Below are positions 1-7,220 of a stretch of 11,680 nt of DNA, one piece after another. The translations under genes and the position numbers were made by a program. The stretch's first letter is position 1; each line of letters starts with the position of its first letter. Location: NCBI GenBank assembly GCA_003136295.1, contig PLDZ01000126.1, positions 1 to 11,680 of the forward strand, written 5' to 3'. The notes beneath the pieces are model-generated. The model searched no databases. It was not told where the DNA came from and saw only the letters and a program-made list of their open reading frames with translations. Source of the stretch: Candidatus Dormiibacterota bacterium (GTDB taxonomy: Bacteria > Chloroflexota > Dormibacteria > Aeolococcales > Aeolococcaceae).

Positions 1-722
1 GCGCGACGTGCCCTGAGCGCAGCCAGCTGCTCGTCCTCTCCCCCCGCGCCCGAGTAGCGGAGGAGTTCGGGGGGCCTGCCCCCGGTGCCCGCCGGCGATC
101 GGAATCGGGGGACGCGGAGCCGCAGGGCAGCCACCTCGGTATCCCGGACGGGCCGGAGCACGCCCGAATCGCGCAACTCCTGGATGCGCCGCCTGAAGGT
201 CCGCTCGCTCCCCTCAGGGCCGCCGTGGAGGGCCACGTGGAGGCGAAGGAGGTCATCCCCGGTGAAGACGTCGCCGACCAGCGCGGCGGCGCCGGCGAGC
301 TGCCGGGTGTCGGCCCGCAGCCGGTCGAGCGCTGCGCGCAGCGCCGCCGCCCCGGTTGCGTCGAGGTGCAGGCCTCGTCCGGTCGCCGACCAGACGCCTG
401 GCCCGGGCACCGGTCCGTAGGGGCTCGCCGCGTAGTACCAGACGGTGACGCTCCTTGCCCGAGCGGGATCGTCATCGACGCCGACCAGGTGGAGGCGCTG
501 GGCCCCACGGGCGCCTCGGCGGCCACCGAGGTCGATGCCGGCCTCGGTGGCGGCGCGCAGCGCCGCTTCAGGGAACCGCTCCTTGGGGCCCAGATCGCCC
601 GTCGGGAGGGTCCGTTTCACCGTGAGCACGTGCAACGCTCGGCTCGCCGGGGTCCCGGGCTCAGGATCGAACCCGAATACCGCAACCCCCGCGCTCAGCG
701 CCGCCATAGCTCCCTTGGTCAT
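1..722 (-). CDS. NrtR-like transcriptional regulator: degenerate Nudix domain plus winged helix (C-terminus cut by window edge)
   Basis: An open frame of 240 codons starts at ATG 722 and runs off the left edge. Residues about 12-100 look like a Nudix fold of the NrtR type: an LHVLTVKR strand near 30-37, then a helix ending EAALRAATEAGID at 52-64, and a QRLHLVGVDDDPARARSVTVWYYA-type segment (75-98), which corresponds to the QL..(F)...RDPRGR..SVAYLA segment of NrtR proteins. The catalytic REUxEE pattern of the Nudix box is lost (LRAATE), so hydrolysis is unlikely. Residues about 150-192 (FTGDDLLRLH...ERTFRRRIQEL) match the NrtR winged helix, and GGRPPELLRYSG at 214-225 matches the terminal GRPAxLYR signature, so little is missing. 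NrtR members sense ADP-ribose or related nucleotides and repress NAD or sugar genes; the target here is unknown. A strong ribosome site lies 8 bases upstream. A second in-frame ATG at 707 is an alternative start. Confidence 0.8.
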   Translation of the reverse strand, partial: MTKGAMAALSAGVAVFGFDPEPGTPASRALHVLTVKRTLPTGDLGPKERFPEAALRAATEAGIDLGGRRGARGAQRLHLVGVDDDPARARSVTVWYYAASPYGPVPGPGVWSATGRGLHLDATGAAALRAALDRLRADTRQLAGAAALVGDVFTGDDLLRLHVALHGGPEGSERTFRRRIQELRDSGVLRPVRDTEVAALRLRVPRFRSPAGTGGRPPELLRYSGAGGEDEQLAALRARR

Positions 723-730
723 GCTCCGGC

Positions 731-737
731 CTCCTCC
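731..737 (-). promoter_or_regulatory. Ribosome binding site of the NrtR-like gene
   Basis: On the minus strand this reads GGAGGAG, 8 bases before ATG 722. It is a near-consensus Shine-Dalgarno sequence and supports that start over the ATG at 707. Confidence 0.7.
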
Positions 738-763
738 AGACTCGGTGTGGTTTCGGAAGATGA

Positions 764-789
764 TGGCACGAACTGACCAAATTGTGCCA
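764..789. promoter_or_regulatory. Inverted repeat TGGCAC-N14-GTGCCA upstream of the NrtR-like gene (possible operator)
   Basis: Perfect 6-base arms (764-769 and 784-789) are separated by 14 bases, in the 114-base gap between the histidine kinase stop and the NrtR-like start. NrtR proteins bind palindromes of about 20 bp and often regulate their own gene, so an operator role is plausible but inferred. The arms are short and chance cannot be excluded. No convincing -35/-10 pair or kinase terminator was found in this gap. Confidence 0.3.
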
Positions 790-836
790 CCTGGAGTTGC
801 GTTTTCCCTCGCTTCGATCTCGCGGGGCGGTCTCTC

Positions 837-2201
837 CTAGGCCTCGCGGGGTGGCGTCGCGGGTGCCGGGACGGTCCAGCTGACCGCCGGATCGGCTTCT
901 TCCTGATCTCGGGCTCCAATCAGGACGCGCGGCCAGCTGACGGCCATCCTAGCGCCGCCGAGCGACGAGGTGTTCACCTCCCAGCGGCCGTGACTGTGCC
1001 GGACGACGGCGTCCGCGATCGCCAGCCCGAGCCCGGATCCGTATCCGCCCTGGCCCGTGGCTCGATGGAAGCGATCGAAGATCTTGGGACGTTCATCGTC
1101 GGGGATCCCGGGACCCGAGTCCTCGACAACCAGGCGCACGCGGTTGCCGTCGACCCCGACGGTCACCGAGACGACACCCCCAGGTGGCGCGTATTTGAAG
1201 CCGTTGTCGAGCAGGACGCCGAGCAGGCGATCCAGCCATTCGGACGAGCCCTGGACTACCAGCGGGCCGAGGCCGACCGACACCTGCAGGGTGATCCCTC
1301 GATTCTCCGCGACCGCCGCAAACCGCTCCGCCGCCTGGTGGACGATCACCCCGACCTCGACAGGCTCGGCGGCAGGGCGGCCCTGAGGGGTGTCCACCCG
1401 GGCAAGCCAGAGCAGGTCATCCACCAGGCGGCGGATCCTGCCACTCTCCGACCCCACGCGCTGGAAGGCATTGCGATACCAGGCGGCGTCGCGATCCTGA
1501 TTCAGGGCCAGGCTCGTCTGGGCTTCGATGACCGCAAGCGGAGTTCGCAGCTCGTGGGACGCGTCGGCGGTGAACTCGAGCTGGCGCTGGCGAGCCAGCT
1601 CGATCGGGGCGCCGACCCGGCGGCCCACGATCAGTGAGCCGCCGAATACCAGCATCAGTAGGATCACCCCGGCCGCGGCCTCGGTGACGATCAGGGATGA
1701 GCGCGCCTGCGAGACGGACTCGACGTTGTAGCCGACTACCAGGCGCGCAGAGCTCTGCACGGGGCCGAGCCGTGTGCGCACCTGGATGGAGCCGAGCGAT
1801 GCCCCGGCAATTCGCAGGTCCACCCCTTTGATGCTGATCGTGGTCGGATCGGTGATGCCGGTGTCCGCCGCGGGGAGCGCGGTGCCGTCAGCGACGCTGG
1901 TGAGCTGGGTCCCGCCGAAGGGCAGTGCCCCCTGCGGGAAGACCATCCAGACGAGCGTCGGCGAGTCGAGTCCTCCTCCCCCAGTGTCGCCCACCGCACC
2001 GGCGGTAGTGAAGTTAGGGGGGTTAGCCGCGTAGTAGGTCAGCGAGCTGCTCAGCCGACTGTCCACCTGCGAGGTCAGGTTGTTGGTGACGAAGACCACG
2101 ACGACCATCGAAACGATGGCGTAGACGACGGCTACGACGCCGGTGCTGATCAGGGCAACCCGCAGAGAGGCGACATTGACGCGTTCGAGGCGCCGGTTCA
2201 A
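837..2201 (-). CDS. Sensor histidine kinase, two-component system
   Basis: Membrane sensor kinase of 454 residues, partner of the response regulator just upstream. A first membrane segment lies at about 16-39. An extracytoplasmic region of roughly 130 residues follows (about 40-168), glycine-rich near 70-78, and a second membrane segment at about 170-193. The dimerisation/phosphoacceptor motif FTADASHELRTPL has the acceptor His at 216. The ATPase domain has an N box (LLDNGFKYAPP, Asn333), a G1 box (DSGPGIP, 361-367), an F box (IFDRFHR) and a G2 box (GSGLGLAIA, 388-396). All catalytic motifs look intact. I chose TTG 2201: it overlaps the regulator stop by 4 bases (TTGA) and has GGAGGA upstream, though the spacer is only 3 bases. 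The frame stays open to ATG 2333, but that would add 44 charged, non-conserved residues inside the regulator gene. The signal it senses is unknown; its position in the efflux operon suggests export substrates or envelope stress. Confidence 0.93.
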   Translation of the reverse strand: MNRRLERVNVASLRVALISTGVVAVVYAIVSMVVVVFVTNNLTSQVDSRLSSSLTYYAANPPNFTTAGAVGDTGGGGLDSPTLVWMVFPQGALPFGGTQLTSVADGTALPAADTGITDPTTISIKGVDLRIAGASLGSIQVRTRLGPVQSSARLVVGYNVESVSQARSSLIVTEAAAGVILLMLVFGGSLIVGRRVGAPIELARQRQLEFTADASHELRTPLAVIEAQTSLALNQDRDAAWYRNAFQRVGSESGRIRRLVDDLLWLARVDTPQGRPAAEPVEVGVIVHQAAERFAAVAENRGITLQVSVGLGPLVVQGSSEWLDRLLGVLLDNGFKYAPPGGVVSVTVGVDGNRVRLVVEDSGPGIPDDERPKIFDRFHRATGQGGYGSGLGLAIADAVVRHSHGRWEVNTSSLGGARMAVSWPRVLIGARDQEEADPAVSWTVPAPATPPREA

Positions 2202-2866
2202 GCTTCCTCCAACCTGTACCCCGCGCCCCGGACCGTCACGATCTGGATCCCCGTGTTGGGCAGCTTGGCGCGAAGCCGGCTCATCTGGACGTCGATGGCG
2301 TTGGAACCGAGCGGCTGGGTCTCGTCGCGCCACGCGTGCTCGGCAATGGCCTTGCGGTCCACGACGGACGGCGACCGCCGGAGGAGCAGCTCCAGAATGT
2401 TGAACTCCGTCGATGTCAGGTTCACCGGCGCGCCGTGCACGTCGATCTCGCGCCGGGCGGGGTCGAGCGTCAGCGCGCCTCGGGTGATCGCGGGACCGTC
2501 GACGTTGCGGGGGCGCCGCTGCAATGCCCGGATCCGAGCCACGAGCTCGCCGAAGTCGAAAGGTTTGATCAGGTAGTCGTCAGCGCCGGCATCGAGCCCT
2601 TCGATTCGATCCGTCGGGGTGTCTCGCGCGGTGAGCATGAGCATCGCCGTCGGGCGGTTGTGGCGGCGCGCCCAGGACACGACCTCGAGCCCGCTGACAC
2701 GCGGCATCCGCCAGTCGATGACCGCGACGTCGTATTCATAGAAGCGCAGCTGCTCGATTGCATCGTCGCCCGCCGCCACGGCGTCGACAAAGTAGCCGGC
2801 CTCCTCGAGGCCCTGGACCAGGACCTCCCGGAGCCCACGATCATCCTCCGCGACCAGTACGCGCAT
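2198..2866 (-). CDS. OmpR/PhoB-family response regulator
   Basis: DNA-binding response regulator of 222 residues, the normal length for OmpR/PhoB proteins. The receiver domain (1-118) has the acidic pair D8/D9, phosphoacceptor D51 (VAVIDWRMP), T79 and K101 (LIKPFDF), so it is expected to be phosphorylated by the adjacent kinase. The C-terminal winged helix (about 128-220) contains NLTSTEFNILELLL, the recognition-helix region SNAIDVQMSRLRAKL and the closing hairpin TVRGAGYRL. The start ATG 2866 is 12 bases after the lipoprotein stop and has no clear Shine-Dalgarno site, so translation may be coupled to the upstream gene. It most likely controls its own efflux operon, which is an inference from gene order. 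Confidence 0.95.
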   Translation of the reverse strand: MRVLVAEDDRGLREVLVQGLEEAGYFVDAVAAGDDAIEQLRFYEYDVAVIDWRMPRVSGLEVVSWARRHNRPTAMLMLTARDTPTDRIEGLDAGADDYLIKPFDFGELVARIRALQRRPRNVDGPAITRGALTLDPARREIDVHGAPVNLTSTEFNILELLLRRSPSVVDRKAIAEHAWRDETQPLGSNAIDVQMSRLRAKLPNTGIQIVTVRGAGYRLEEA

Positions 2867-2878
2867 CAGTGCATCAGG

Positions 2879-3664
2879 CTACGCGGCGGGTGGCCCGCCG
2901 AAGCGACCGCCGCCGAATCCACCACCAAAGCCTCCCCCACCGAACCCGAGAGTACAACCGTTGGCGCCTGCGGGGGTGATGGTGAGCGACCGAGCCGCCA
3001 CGGCTCCGGAGCTGTTTTTCGGGCCAACTGCGGTCACACACTCACCGGTCTGCAGGGCGGTGGCCTGAATAACGGTTGACGTTGTGACTTTGACGGTGGT
3101 CGGGACATTGATCGTCGTCGTAACGCCCGTCGCCTGCGTCAGGGTGACCGACGTGCCGGTCACCGACTTCACCTCACCGCGCGCGGCGGTGAACCCGGCG
3201 GCACCTGCCGGCGGCGAGAAACTCGGACGCGGCGTGGCGCCTGGTCGTGGGCTGAACGAACCGCCGCCGGCACCTCCGCCGAAACCGGTGACGGCGCATG
3301 ACCCCTTGACCGCCGCGCTGAGGAGGACCGACGACGCGGTCAGCGTGCCGGTCGCGCCCTTGGTGCCGGTGGCGGTGATGCACGTGCCGGGGGTGATGTT
3401 CGCGAGGGTACCCGTGCTCGTCTGGGTGATCGTCGTCGCAGCCGCGTACGTCACCGTCGAGTCCCCGGTGGTGCCACTGAGGATGAGCGTCGCCCCGTTG
3501 ATCTGGACGAGCTGGCCGAAGGCAGCGTTTCGGGCGAAACCTGCGCGACCTCCGGCGGAAGGAGACGCGGACGGGCTCGAGCCGCCACTGGCTGCGGCAC
3601 CCCCGCACGCGACGATACCGAGCGCGGCCATGCTGCCAATGGCGCCGAGAAGGGCACGGTTCAT
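2879..3664 (-). CDS. Lipoprotein with two tandem DUF5666-like Cys-containing domains and a Gly/Phe-rich tail
   Basis: Exported lipoprotein of 261 residues with a signal and lipobox ending LGIVAC (Cys20), so it should be anchored to the outer face of the membrane. After a Ser/Pro/Gly linker it has two copies of a beta-rich, Thr-rich domain: copy 1 at about 50-131 and copy 2 at about 163-244. Each carries a Cys pair exactly 28 residues apart (C95/C123 and C209/C237) and ends in GFGGG. The copies are joined by a Pro/Ser linker (about 132-160), and the protein ends in a Gly/Phe-rich tail (241-257). The repeats resemble DUF5666-type domains of secreted actinobacterial proteins, but that assignment is my judgement. 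Start ATG 3664 has GGGAG 10 bases upstream; the longer frame from 3766 would put the signal inside the protein and overlap the permease gene. It lies 37 bases after the permease stop, suggesting a transporter- or sensor-associated accessory protein. Confidence 0.85.
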   Translation of the reverse strand: MNRALLGAIGSMAALGIVACGGAAASGGSSPSASPSAGGRAGFARNAAFGQLVQINGATLILSGTTGDSTVTYAAATTITQTSTGTLANITPGTCITATGTKGATGTLTASSVLLSAAVKGSCAVTGFGGGAGGGSFSPRPGATPRPSFSPPAGAAGFTAARGEVKSVTGTSVTLTQATGVTTTINVPTTVKVTTSTVIQATALQTGECVTAVGPKNSSGAVAARSLTITPAGANGCTLGFGGGGFGGGFGGGRFGGPPAA

Positions 3665-3701
3665 GAGATTGTTTCTCCCAACAGGATGACGGTCTTCGTG
3701 A

Positions 3702-4919
3702 TCATTCGGCTCGCAGGGCTGCAATCGGCGCGAGGCGAGCAGCACGCGCCGCCGGGTAGACACCAAAGATCAGGCCAACTCCGGCCGCAACCACGACCGC
3801 GATGATCACCGGCGTGGGCGTGATCGTCACCGCGATGTTCGCGAGTCGCGGGACGAGGATTCCCGCAAGCAATCCGGCGCCGACGCCGAGCAGGCCGCCG
3901 ACGAAACTCAGGGTGGCCGCCTCGATCAGGAACTGACGAAGCAGGTCGCGAGGGGTCGCGCCGAGTGCCTTGCGCAGGCCGATCTCCTGGGTCCGCTCGG
4001 TGACCGACACCAGCATGATGTTCATCACGCCGATGCCGCCGACGAGCAGGGAGATCGCGGCCACGCTGGCGAGCAGGATGGTCAGCGTCGTGGTCACCGA
4101 TGCCGCGGTGCTCGCCAGCGTCGACGCCGAGGTGATGTTGAAATCCGCCGAGGCGCTGTTGGTGATGTGATGCGTCTCCAGCAGGAGCTGATCGGCTTCG
4201 AGGTATGCGGATCCGATCGTTGCCGAGCTCGTGGCGCTGAGCAGAATTCGCTGCACCGAATCGGGGCTGCCCCCGGTGACCTGGTCCTGCGCCGTGGTGA
4301 TCGGAACGACCGCGAGGTCATCGTTGTTGGTGAACCCGGTGCTGCCGCTCGCGGTCAGGATGCCCACCACATCGAAGGGCGCCCCTGAGATGCTCACCTG
4401 CGAGCCGACGGTCACCCCCAGGTCCTGGGCCGTCGTCGTGCCGAGCACCACCACCTGGGCATGCTTGTCGACCTGCTGCTGTGTGAAGAAGACCCCGCCG
4501 GACAGGGATCGAGCATTCGCCGTGAGCCACCCGGGGGTGGTGCCCTGCACAGTCGTCGACCAGTTGGTGCTCGTGCTCACCAGAGTCGCTGTCCCCGAAA
4601 CGACCGGCGCAACTGCCGCAACATCGGGCGCGTCCTGCTTGTCCTCGAGCCCGGTGACATCTTCCATGGTCAGCGTGTTGGCCGAGCCGGATCCCCCGCG
4701 CACACCGAAGCTCGTCGTGCTCCCGGGCGAGATGGTGAGCAGATTGGTGCCCAGCGCGGCGATCCGCGAGTTGACCGAGTCCGCGGACGCGGTGCCGATG
4801 CCGACGGTGCAGATCACCGCGGCGACGCCGAAGAGGATGCCCAGCGTCGTCAGGATCGAGCGCAGCCGGTGTCCGAGCAGGCCGCGCATGCCAGTGTCGA
4901 AGGTGCGCAAAAGGTTCAC
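3702..4919 (-). CDS. MacB/FtsX-type ABC transporter permease
   Basis: Membrane subunit of 405 residues with the MacB topology. An N-terminal membrane helix (about 20-43, after MRGLLGHRLRSILTTLGI) is followed by a large extracytoplasmic domain (about 45-270). Three membrane helices follow, at about 278-305, 333-357 and 370-390, forming the FtsX domain. Conserved family motifs are the LLVGGIGVMNIMLVSVTERTQEIGLRKALGA-type stretch (291-321), which contains the coupling segment that touches the ATPase, and the ending YPAARAARLAPIAALRAE. The start is GTG 4919, sharing GTGA with the stop of the ATPase gene. Unlike Gram-negative MacB, the ATPase is a separate protein. It is expected to drive mechanotransmission-type export, taking substrate from the outer face with the MacA-like adaptor; the substrate is unknown. 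Confidence 0.94.
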   Translation of the reverse strand: MNLLRTFDTGMRGLLGHRLRSILTTLGILFGVAAVICTVGIGTASADSVNSRIAALGTNLLTISPGSTTSFGVRGGSGSANTLTMEDVTGLEDKQDAPDVAAVAPVVSGTATLVSTSTNWSTTVQGTTPGWLTANARSLSGGVFFTQQQVDKHAQVVVLGTTTAQDLGVTVGSQVSISGAPFDVVGILTASGSTGFTNNDDLAVVPITTAQDQVTGGSPDSVQRILLSATSSATIGSAYLEADQLLLETHHITNSASADFNITSASTLASTAASVTTTLTILLASVAAISLLVGGIGVMNIMLVSVTERTQEIGLRKALGATPRDLLRQFLIEAATLSFVGGLLGVGAGLLAGILVPRLANIAVTITPTPVIIAVVVAAGVGLIFGVYPAARAARLAPIAALRAE

Positions 4920-5596
4920 GCCGCCACCCGGTCGCGCAGCCGCCCGTCGGCCATCTCGACGACGCGTTCGGCGACGCCGGCGACGTTGGGATCGTGCGTG
5001 ATCAGCACGATGGTGTGGCCCGACTTGTTGAGGCTCGTCAGGATGTCGAGCACCTCACGACTCGCCTTGGAGTCGAGGTTGCCGGTGGGCTCGTCGGCAA
5101 GGATCATGGTTGGATCGGTGACCAGCGCCCGAGCGATCGCGACGCGTTGCTGCTGGCCGCCCGAGAGCTGGTTAGGACGGTGCTGCACTCGGCCGGTCAG
5201 ACCGACCTGCGCGAGCGCGTTGAGCGCCGTCTGCCTGCGATCTCGCGCGGCGCGATAGAGCAGCGGCAACTCGACGTTGCGCCACGCGGACATCGAGGCG
5301 AGCAGATGGAACTGCTGGAAGACGAAGCCGATGCGTCGATTGCGGATGCTCGCGAGCTCGCGTTCGTTCATGCGGCTGACGTCCTCGCCGGCGAAGCGAT
5401 ACTCGCCGCTCGTCGGCACGTCGAGACAGCCGAGGATGTGCATGAGCGTCGACTTTCCGGAGCCGGAAGGCCCCATCACCGCAAGGAAATCGCCCTCCTT
5501 CACCGTGAGCGACACATCGTCGACCGCGTGCACCGTCGCGTCGCCGGTTCCATAGACCTTGCTCACGTCGACGAGGCGAATGATTTCCGCGGCCAT
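4916..5596 (-). CDS. MacB/LolD-type ABC transporter ATPase
   Basis: Cytoplasmic ATPase of 226 residues, the usual length for LolD/MacB nucleotide-binding subunits. Walker A is GPSGSGKST (42-50), the Q loop lies in FVFQQFHLL (Q94/Q95), the signature is LSGGQQQR (144-151), Walker B is MILADEP (164-170) with catalytic Glu169, TGNLD forms the D-loop region and His201 is the switch histidine. All catalytic residues are present. The start ATG 5596 shares one base with the adaptor stop (TGATG), and the gene overlaps the permease by 4 bases, so the three proteins are probably made in fixed proportion by coupled translation. It powers the permease encoded next. Confidence 0.96.
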   Translation of the reverse strand: MAAEIIRLVDVSKVYGTGDATVHAVDDVSLTVKEGDFLAVMGPSGSGKSTLMHILGCLDVPTSGEYRFAGEDVSRMNERELASIRNRRIGFVFQQFHLLASMSAWRNVELPLLYRAARDRRQTALNALAQVGLTGRVQHRPNQLSGGQQQRVAIARALVTDPTMILADEPTGNLDSKASREVLDILTSLNKSGHTIVLITHDPNVAGVAERVVEMADGRLRDRVAA

Positions 5597-7092
5597 CAGC
5601 CGCCCGTGCGGCCCGCGCCGCCACCACCGCCACCGAATCCGCCGCCACCGAACCCACCGCCGGTGAGGCTACGACCAGTCCCCGTGGTCGACGATGGAAT
5701 CGTGCTGCTGATGGTTGCGATCACCACCTGGTCGCCGACCTTGACCCCGCTGAGGATCTCGGTGCGCGTCGAATCGGATGCGCCGACTGTCACAGCAACG
5801 GTTTGGGGCTTGCCGTTGACGAACAGTGTGACGGTGCTGCCCGCGCCGGTCGTGTGCACCGCGCTCGTGGGAACGGTGGTGACACCGACAACCTGATTGA
5901 TGATCACGCTCACCGACGCCGACATCCCCGGACGCAGCGAGGGGCTGGCGCCGCTCAGGACCACCGTCACGGGAAAGCTCGCCACGCCCGAGGTGACTGT
6001 GGCCTCCTCAGCGACCTCGGTCACCTTGCCGGCCACTGCTTCGCTCGACCCGGCCGCGACGACCTCGGCCGGCTGTCCCACCGCGATCTCATTCACCAGC
6101 GTGTCACTCACCGAGCCGGTGACCTCGAAGACGCCCGGTGTGATGATCACGATGGCGTGGGTCGGGGAGCCGCTCGTGCCGGACGAAGCCCCACCGGTGC
6201 CGGCGCTCGAGATCTGCTGGCCGTTGGTGATGTTGACCGCTTCCACCAGGCCACCGCTGGTCGCCTTGAGCGTGGCGGCGTTGACGGCCGCCTGCGCGTT
6301 GGTGACGTTGACCTGATCAATCGCGACCTGGCTCTGGTCCGTGGCGACCTGGGTCGAGGATGAAGTTGACCCGCTTTCAAGTGCGGCGAGGGACGCCTTG
6401 GCGTTCTCCCACTGCACCTTGTCGGCGTTGACCTGGCCCTGAGCCTGATCGTCGCTCTGCGTGGCCTTGACCTCCGCCGACTGCCACACCTGGTAGTCCT
6501 GGCTCATGGTGGTCTCGTCCTGCGGACAGGGCGGCGTTGTGTCGCCGGGCGTGCAGCCGTTGGCAGTGACGGTCGCCTGCGCGGCGGTATAGGCAGCGGA
6601 GTCCTGCGCGACCGTCTGCGCGTTCACGGCTTTGGTGTCCGCGAGGCTGGTCACGGCGTTCTGATACGACACGTATGAACTGTTGACCTGCGCCTCGGCC
6701 TGCACGAGGCTGGTGGCGGATGTTCCCGATTTGGCCTGTGTGAGGTTCGCCTGCGCCGACGAAAGGGTCGCTTCAGCCTGGGTGAGACTGGCGTCGACCG
6801 TGGCCGGATCCTGGGTGGCGAGGACCTCGCCGGCGGTCACGCTCTGACCGGACTGCACGTTGACCGCCGTGACCTTGCCCGCGCCCTGGAAATCGAGATC
6901 GGTCTCGCCGTCTGCAGCGAGATTCCCGGACAGCGACACGGTCTGAGTCACCGTCCCGAGGGTCGCGACGCCTGTCCGATACGACACGCTCGCCGCATCG
7001 CCTCGCGTGAGAAAGAACGTGCCGACACCCGCCGCAACGACGACGACGACGATGCCGATGACGAAAGGCTTGCGCAGCAGGCGACGTCTCAC
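5596..7092 (-). CDS. MacA/HlyD-family efflux adaptor (periplasmic-adaptor-like subunit)
   Basis: Membrane-anchored adaptor of 498 residues. One membrane helix (10-29) is followed by half of a lipoyl-like/barrel-sandwich domain (about 67-97, AGKVTAVNVQSGQSVTAGEVL). Next comes an Ala/Gln-rich helical hairpin (about 98-275), then the second half of the sandwich (about 276-296), a beta-barrel (about 312-400) and a membrane-proximal domain (about 400-462). The hairpin turn contains two Cys (C180 and C189) around a Pro-rich loop. The C-terminus (about 478-498) is a Gly/Phe-rich low-complexity tail. I chose GTG 7092: it has GGGAG 9 bases upstream and places a basic VRRRLLRK stretch directly before the membrane helix, whereas ATG 7185 adds 31 hydrophilic residues. 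It is the first gene of the operon. In monoderms such adaptors assemble on the MacB-type permease without TolC. Confidence 0.93.
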   Translation of the reverse strand: MRRRLLRKPFVIGIVVVVVAAGVGTFFLTRGDAASVSYRTGVATLGTVTQTVSLSGNLAADGETDLDFQGAGKVTAVNVQSGQSVTAGEVLATQDPATVDASLTQAEATLSSAQANLTQAKSGTSATSLVQAEAQVNSSYVSYQNAVTSLADTKAVNAQTVAQDSAAYTAAQATVTANGCTPGDTTPPCPQDETTMSQDYQVWQSAEVKATQSDDQAQGQVNADKVQWENAKASLAALESGSTSSSTQVATDQSQVAIDQVNVTNAQAAVNAATLKATSGGLVEAVNITNGQQISSAGTGGASSGTSGSPTHAIVIITPGVFEVTGSVSDTLVNEIAVGQPAEVVAAGSSEAVAGKVTEVAEEATVTSGVASFPVTVVLSGASPSLRPGMSASVSVIINQVVGVTTVPTSAVHTTGAGSTVTLFVNGKPQTVAVTVGASDSTRTEILSGVKVGDQVVIATISSTIPSSTTGTGRSLTGGGFGGGGFGGGGGGAGRTGG

Positions 7093-7178
7093 GCTCGATG
7101 ACTCCCAAAGCCGGTTGCTACCCGCGACCAACGGGCGTGATCGTCGCCCAGGCTTCCTTTCGGGAGCGTGACAACTCA

Positions 7179-7202
7179 CGGACACCCCGCGAACGGTGTC
7201 CG
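7179..7202 (-). terminator. Hairpin downstream of tRNA-Val, probable terminator or processing stop
   Basis: A perfect 8-bp stem (7179-7186 with 7195-7202) and an 8-base loop start 18 bases past the tRNA 3' end on the minus strand. Only a weak T-containing stretch follows (TGAGTTGT), so intrinsic termination is plausible but not textbook. It separates the rpiA/tRNA unit from the efflux operon, whose own promoter would then lie in 7093-7178. I found no convincing -35/-10 pair there. Confidence 0.5.
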
Positions 7203-7220
7203 CGGCGCAGGCCCCGCGAG

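Noticed and set aside
755..800. Sigma-54 promoter suggested by TGGCAC on the minus strand
   Set aside because: The required GC at -12 with 10-base spacing from GG is absent (TC is found), so the -24/-12 pattern fails.
818..852. Direct repeat CTCGCGGGG(C/T)GG around the kinase stop
   Set aside because: Only two short copies in GC-rich sequence; chance is likely and no function is suggested.
719..919. 66-codon minus-strand frame across the kinase 3' end
   Set aside because: It overlaps the kinase coding region in another frame, encodes Arg/Pro-rich sequence and has no ribosome site.
2908..2947. Repetitive GGN/GCC trinucleotide tract considered as a CRISPR or satellite
   Set aside because: It is in frame and encodes the Gly/Phe tail of the lipoprotein. 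Units are short and irregular, without spacers.
2336..3079. 247-codon plus-strand open frame
   Set aside because: Antisense to the response regulator and lipoprotein. No ribosome site or family motif; an effect of GC bias.
4994..5896. 300-codon open frame on the plus strand
   Set aside because: It is antisense to the ABC ATPase and the adaptor end, which have intact family motifs. In high-GC DNA such antisense frames are expected, and its composition has no recognisable domain.
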